Shown: piece by piece, positions 6,359 to 9,205 of the stretch | How the letters are laid out: every line of letters begins with the position of its first letter | Numbering within the stretch: position 1 is the stretch's first letter | Program-made: the position numbers and the translations under genes | NCBI GenBank assembly: GCA_045643185.1 | Contig: JAZUKH010000042.1 | Span: 1-9,205, forward strand | Direction: 5' to 3' | DNA from: RGIG464 sp045643185 | GTDB taxonomy: Bacteria > Myxococcota_A > Bradymonadia > UBA4248 | Length of the DNA: 9,205 bases | Notes under the pieces: generated by a model | The model's database searches: none | Told to the model about the DNA's origin: nothing | The model's input: the letters and a program-made list of their open reading frames with translations, nothing else

Positions 6359-7573
6359 ATGGCTGTTTTGCCCAAACCCCTTCAGCGTTTTACCACCGAC
6401 GGACTGCGCGTCATGCCGCAATACGTCAAACCGACCAACGCAGTTTATCAGCTCGAAGAGCAGATCCTCGACTGCTATCGCTACAGCCTCGATGACTCCT
6501 ACGAAAACCTGATGGATCAACTCGAACCCATGTGTCAGGCGAGTCAGAGACACAAACTGATCCGCGGCTTCATGCACTTGCTCGACAAGCGTTTGAGCTA
6601 TGCCGATCTTTCGATCGAAGACCCCATCGGACTGCGGCTTGAGCTGTTTCGACGTGCTGCCAGAGTGCCTGCAAGTGACTTTGCTAAAAAATCGTGGCGA
6701 GATGACATTATTAAAGAGGTTGCCAAGCAATTCGAGGTCGATCCAAATAAAATGGATGAACTGCTCTACGCCGACCTCAAGGATCAACGGAAAATCAGTG
6801 CTTTCGACGACCTCGACGCCGACGAGCTCCTCGCTGAATACAACCTGGCTCTGGCCCAATCCCTCTTGCTCTACGCAAGATCACTTGAATTCACGATCAA
6901 CATCTCGCCCAAAGAAGCGAACGCCTTGCGCCGCCTGTTTCGGCACTTGCGTTTCTTTAACCTGCTTTTTGAGGTCAAACATCTGACCGAAACTTCATGG
7001 CAATTCAAAGTGGATGGTCCCTCGGCCGTTCTGCCGCAGCCTCAAAAATACGGCCTTGAACTCGCCAGCTTTTTGAGAACGCTGTATGAATTCAGCGACT
7101 GGGCTGCAACCGCAAGCATCGATCTCGAACAAAACGGAAAAACAAAACTCTGGGAGCTCAAACCGGGCGACTTTGACGCACCACACAAGCAAATTTTTGA
7201 ACGCATTCCAGAAGAGGCGAACAAGCTTATTGAAAGATTGCGTGAAACGGCCCCTGAACTAGAGATCATCGATACCCCGTCTATTCTCAATTTTTCAAAC
7301 CAAGCCGTGTGGATCCCCGATTTTAGCGCGAAAATACGCGCGACTGGTGCGATCGCACACGTCGAAGTCCTTGGCTTTTGGCGCGCGGATTATCTTAACC
7401 GACGCCTCAAAGCGCTCACCAAAGCACCCAAAAACCTCATTCTCGTGCTCAGCGAAAAGCTCAAAGTCGATAAAACAGCCCTCGCCGACACGAAGATCCC
7501 CATCGTGACCTACAAAACCACGCCTTTACCTAAAAATGTTCAACAGGCGATCTTGTTATACGCGAAAAACTAG
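6359..7573 (+). CDS. DUF790 family, Bax1-like nuclease
   Basis: This 404 aa protein matches the DUF790 pattern along its length: LPKPLQR near the N-terminus (4-10), LLDKRLSY (74-81), AEYNLALAQSLLLYA (159-173), DGPSA (219-223) and KYG (230-232), then the C-terminal nuclease signature IPDF (319-322) and HVEVLGFWRADYL (334-346). D321 and E336 would be the metal-binding pair of a PD-(D/E)XK-like site; a canonical Lys after E336 is absent, as I recall for the family. Archaeal Bax1 is a structure-specific endonuclease that binds the XPB helicase and is thought to act in nucleotide excision repair; a similar role here is inference. The start ATG follows AGG at 6350-6352 with 6 nt spacing. It is the last gene of the plus-strand run and no XPB-like helicase is in the window. 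The family call is strong, the cellular role is not. Confidence 0.85.
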   Translation: MAVLPKPLQRFTTDGLRVMPQYVKPTNAVYQLEEQILDCYRYSLDDSYENLMDQLEPMCQASQRHKLIRGFMHLLDKRLSYADLSIEDPIGLRLELFRRAARVPASDFAKKSWRDDIIKEVAKQFEVDPNKMDELLYADLKDQRKISAFDDLDADELLAEYNLALAQSLLLYARSLEFTINISPKEANALRRLFRHLRFFNLLFEVKHLTETSWQFKVDGPSAVLPQPQKYGLELASFLRTLYEFSDWAATASIDLEQNGKTKLWELKPGDFDAPHKQIFERIPEEANKLIERLRETAPELEIIDTPSILNFSNQAVWIPDFSAKIRATGAIAHVEVLGFWRADYLNRRLKALTKAPKNLILVLSEKLKVDKTALADTKIPIVTYKTTPLPKNVQQAILLYAKN

Positions 7574-7616
7574 GCTTCCTATTTCAGCCAGAAACTTCTA
7601 GTGCCTGATCATAACA

Positions 7617-7719
7617 CCGTGCGTTCCGCACGGCTCCACGAAATACCCGTCGTAGCAAAGCCGAAGCGCTGATATGGGAAAAAACAAGTGGAGCCGTGCG
7701 CTCTGCACGTCTCCACGAA
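7617..7719. repeat. Duplicated hairpin repeat in convergent spacer
   Basis: Bases 7617-7642 and 7694-7719 are 26-bp direct repeats with 23 matches. Each has a CCGTGCG...GCACG hairpin followed by CTCCACGAA. The first copy folds as CCGTGCG-TTC-CGCACGG. In addition, CGCACGGCTCCAC (7627-7639) is a perfect inverted repeat of 7688-7700, so the two copies can also pair with each other. Short shared words (CGTCGTA, CGAAGCG) follow each copy in different order. The arrangement suggests a dispersed intergenic repeat that has been duplicated; the second copy serves as a terminator. Confidence 0.6.
7678..7716 (-). terminator. Intrinsic terminator of the Cys-rich lipoprotein gene
   Basis: On the minus strand a 12-bp stem (7705-7716 against 7688-7699, one mismatch, 5-nt loop) is followed at once by TTGTTTTTT (7679-7687). 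It lies 50 nt after the stop of the minus-strand lipoprotein. On the plus strand the same hairpin has no T-run, so DUF790 transcripts are not expected to stop here by this mechanism. The stem is part of the duplicated repeat. Confidence 0.8.
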
Positions 7720-7766
7720 TTCAAAATCGAAGCGTAGCGTCGTAACGCAGTACGTCGTCGCGCGAA

Positions 7767-9023
7767 TTATTCGCAACGAATGTAACCGGCTGGATACTGT
7801 TCCACGCTTTCATCGGCTTTCAAATATGGCTTCATGGCATCGCCTTCGAGCACCTCACACGTGTTCTTGCACGACATGACTTTGACCTGATTCGTCGAAG
7901 CCGAGCAACGATAACCGCTCAGGCCATCACATGACGGCTTGTAGTTCGAGTGATCGCAGCAGTCACCAAAATTCCCCTTCGTCGAAACGGGGTTTTGACA
8001 CGCCGCAAGTTTGCCACACGTGGCTTTGCCATCCACCACCGAGCAACTATTGTCAGCACACGCCGTGACCATCATTGAACCGTTGCTGCAGAAGTAAGCC
8101 GCAGATTTATCATCATTACAAACACCGTTGCAGCTGTCACACGTCGTACCAGCCGCGACGAGCGGGCAATCCGTCTTTTCAAACGGCTCGCAGTAGATCT
8201 GCAGAGGCACTTCGACCGACCAACCAGCATCGTCGCACGAGCTGCAACGCCATTCGGTCACGTGGTCGTCCCAGCAAACGTAGGCGTGTTTGCCATCAGC
8301 GCTACACGTCTGCAAATAGTTCTCTTTGACGCAGCAATCGACGCCGGGAATGCCCCCCGTCGTAACAGGATCATCGCAAGGCAACGCAACTTTCTTTTTA
8401 CACTCGACCTGAAGCGGAACAAGGGGATTATAACCGGCATCGTTACACTTTTCTTCGCAATCCCACTGCGTGACGCGCCCATCCCAGCAGACGAGTGCGT
8501 TTTTACCATCGTTAATGCAGGTCTGCGTGTATTTATCGCTATTGCACTTGTCACCAACTTCGCCGCCCTCGGTCTTGGGCTTAAACTCGCCACTACATTT
8601 GACGAATCCATCATCGACGACACAATCCGCGTATTTCTCGCAATTGGTCGTCAACAACTCACCGTTATACCAGTAGTAGCCCATTTTTCGGTCACTCGAG
8701 CAGCTTTTGGCGCATTCTGACTGACTGTTGGCTTTGCACGCAGGCAATCCGTCTTTCGGCTGATCGCCCGGTTTATCATCCGTTTCGTCGTCCACAGGCG
8801 GCTTCGTATCGTCCCCCAAACAAGCGCCCGCATTGCAACCTTTGGCGCAGTTCTGATCGACATGCCACGCATTGTCGTGACAAACAAGCAAATTCGCGCC
8901 CTGGCACTGTTTGGCATTTTCGGTGCAAACAGGCGTCTCACGGCTCTCGTCACCATCGTCACAGGCAACAAAACCAAGACAGCTCAACGCCATCCACACC
9001 AAAACGAGTTTTTTGTTCAACAT
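7767..9023 (-). CDS. Modular cysteine-rich lipoprotein
   Basis: This 418 aa protein has a lipoprotein signal (MLNKK, hydrophobic 6-19, lipobox FVAC with Cys21; Asp at +2 and +3). A GGGAGA at 9028-9033 places the start at this ATG rather than at the TTG 12 nt upstream. The mature part has 43 cysteines, about one in ten residues. They fall in about six modules with the order C-x6-9-C-x7-9-C-x9-11-C-x2-4-C and a later Cys: residues 33-68, 104-143, 160-208, 231-278, 302-336 and 356-417. Modules 160-208 and 231-278 are close copies (QTC, DGK, VCWD, VTxW, DAG, VPLQ). A D/P/K-rich spacer (70-92) follows the first module. The protein is likely surface-attached and disulfide-rich. I know no named domain for it and assign no function. 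The next gene upstream appears to be a paralogue. Confidence 0.8.
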   Translation of the reverse strand: MLNKKLVLVWMALSCLGFVACDDGDESRETPVCTENAKQCQGANLLVCHDNAWHVDQNCAKGCNAGACLGDDTKPPVDDETDDKPGDQPKDGLPACKANSQSECAKSCSSDRKMGYYWYNGELLTTNCEKYADCVVDDGFVKCSGEFKPKTEGGEVGDKCNSDKYTQTCINDGKNALVCWDGRVTQWDCEEKCNDAGYNPLVPLQVECKKKVALPCDDPVTTGGIPGVDCCVKENYLQTCSADGKHAYVCWDDHVTEWRCSSCDDAGWSVEVPLQIYCEPFEKTDCPLVAAGTTCDSCNGVCNDDKSAAYFCSNGSMMVTACADNSCSVVDGKATCGKLAACQNPVSTKGNFGDCCDHSNYKPSCDGLSGYRCSASTNQVKVMSCKNTCEVLEGDAMKPYLKADESVEQYPAGYIRCE

Positions 9024-9112
9024 GTTTTCTCCCAAATATGTTTCTTCTTTTTCACAACGCGTGAATGCGACTGTGCTGAACCGTATTAGCAGTCATCCTA
9101 TCCACAAGCTAT
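9024..9112 (-). promoter_or_regulatory. Promoter/leader region of the Cys-rich lipoprotein gene
   Basis: The region is 89 bp between the terminator of the neighbouring minus-strand gene and this gene's start, so the gene probably has its own promoter here. The ribosome binding site GGGAGA (9028-9033, minus strand) is 4 nt from the ATG and settles the start. A TGCTAATAC stretch (minus strand, about 9083-9091) could be an extended -10, but it fits the consensus poorly and has no well-spaced -35. Confidence 0.4.
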
Positions 9113-9142
9113 AAAAAAAGCCGCTCTTTCGAGCGGCTTTTT
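9113..9142 (-). terminator. Strong intrinsic terminator
   Basis: GCCGCTC (9120-9126) pairs with GAGCGGC (9131-9137) around a TTTC loop, with A7 on one side (9113-9119) and T5 on the other (9138-9142). It would work in both directions, but the only gene reading into it is on the minus strand, with its stop 15 nt to the right at 9158-9160. Confidence 0.9.
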
Positions 9143-9157
9143 CAATTACCTCAAAAA

Positions 9158-9205
9158 TTAATTAGCCGAGAGGCATTCAAAATATCCAGTCGGATATTTC
9201 GTCGT
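9158..9205 (-). CDS. 3' end of a paralogous Cys-rich lipoprotein gene (partial)
   Basis: The minus strand from the right edge reads TTKYPTGYFECLSAN and then stops (TAA at 9158-9160). This resembles the C-terminus of the neighbouring Cys-rich lipoprotein, EQYPAGYIRCE: YP-x-GY, two residues, and a final Cys at the matching place. The stop is followed by a strong terminator 15 nt away, which supports a real gene end. Only 15 codons are inside the window, so the assignment as a paralogue rests on one short match and on position. Confidence 0.6.
   Translation of the reverse strand, partial: TTKYPTGYFECLSAN

Noticed and set aside
7574..7766. Direct repeats in the spacer considered as a small CRISPR array
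   Set aside because: There are only two copies, each with internal hairpin symmetry, with no third repeat, no regular spacers and no cas genes.

Overview
The window looks like chromosomal DNA from a Gram-negative bacterium, most likely a Myxococcota or Bradymonadales-type ('deltaproteobacterial') lineage. This is inferred from the long cysteine-rich lipoproteins with a D/P-rich spacer, an OapA-like envelope domain of a kind common in those genomes, a TPR lipoprotein and a DUF790 protein. No 16S rRNA or other firm taxonomic marker is present. Coding density is high, gaps are short, and no tRNA, rRNA, CRISPR array, transposase or phage gene is visible.

Layout from left to right. Positions 1-372 are a non-coding leader with several inverted repeats, ahead of lepA (373-2175, +), which encodes the back-translocating GTPase EF4. 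An intrinsic terminator follows lepA. A 61-63 bp two-hairpin repeat brackets lepA in opposite orientations (235-295 and 2260-2322). A Wzx-type polysaccharide flippase lies on the minus strand (2345-3835). A 136 bp divergent spacer holds two hairpins. A tight plus-strand run of three genes follows, with gaps of 11 and 15 nt: a secreted/anchored protein joining an OapA-like domain, a long Pro/Asp linker, one membrane helix and a FliO-like domain (3972-5483); a TPR lipoprotein (5495-6343); and a DUF790/Bax1-like nuclease (6359-7573). A convergent spacer carries a duplicated hairpin repeat, one copy of which forms the terminator of the minus-strand gene to its right. That gene encodes a lipoprotein built of repeated cysteine modules (7767-9023, -). 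The last bases hold the 3' end of a second minus-strand gene with the same type of C-terminus (9158-9205), followed by a strong terminator. The window therefore probably enters a tandem array of paralogous Cys-rich lipoproteins.

How the genes relate: lepA acts in translation and is independent of the rest. The flippase, the OapA/FliO-like protein, the TPR lipoprotein and the Cys-rich lipoproteins are all envelope proteins. The DUF790 nuclease is the odd partner in the three-gene run, because family members are best known next to an XPB-type helicase and none is seen here. I found no clear-cut new multi-gene system. The best leads are the OapA-TM-FliO-like architecture, the repeat pair around lepA, and the Cys-module lipoprotein array.
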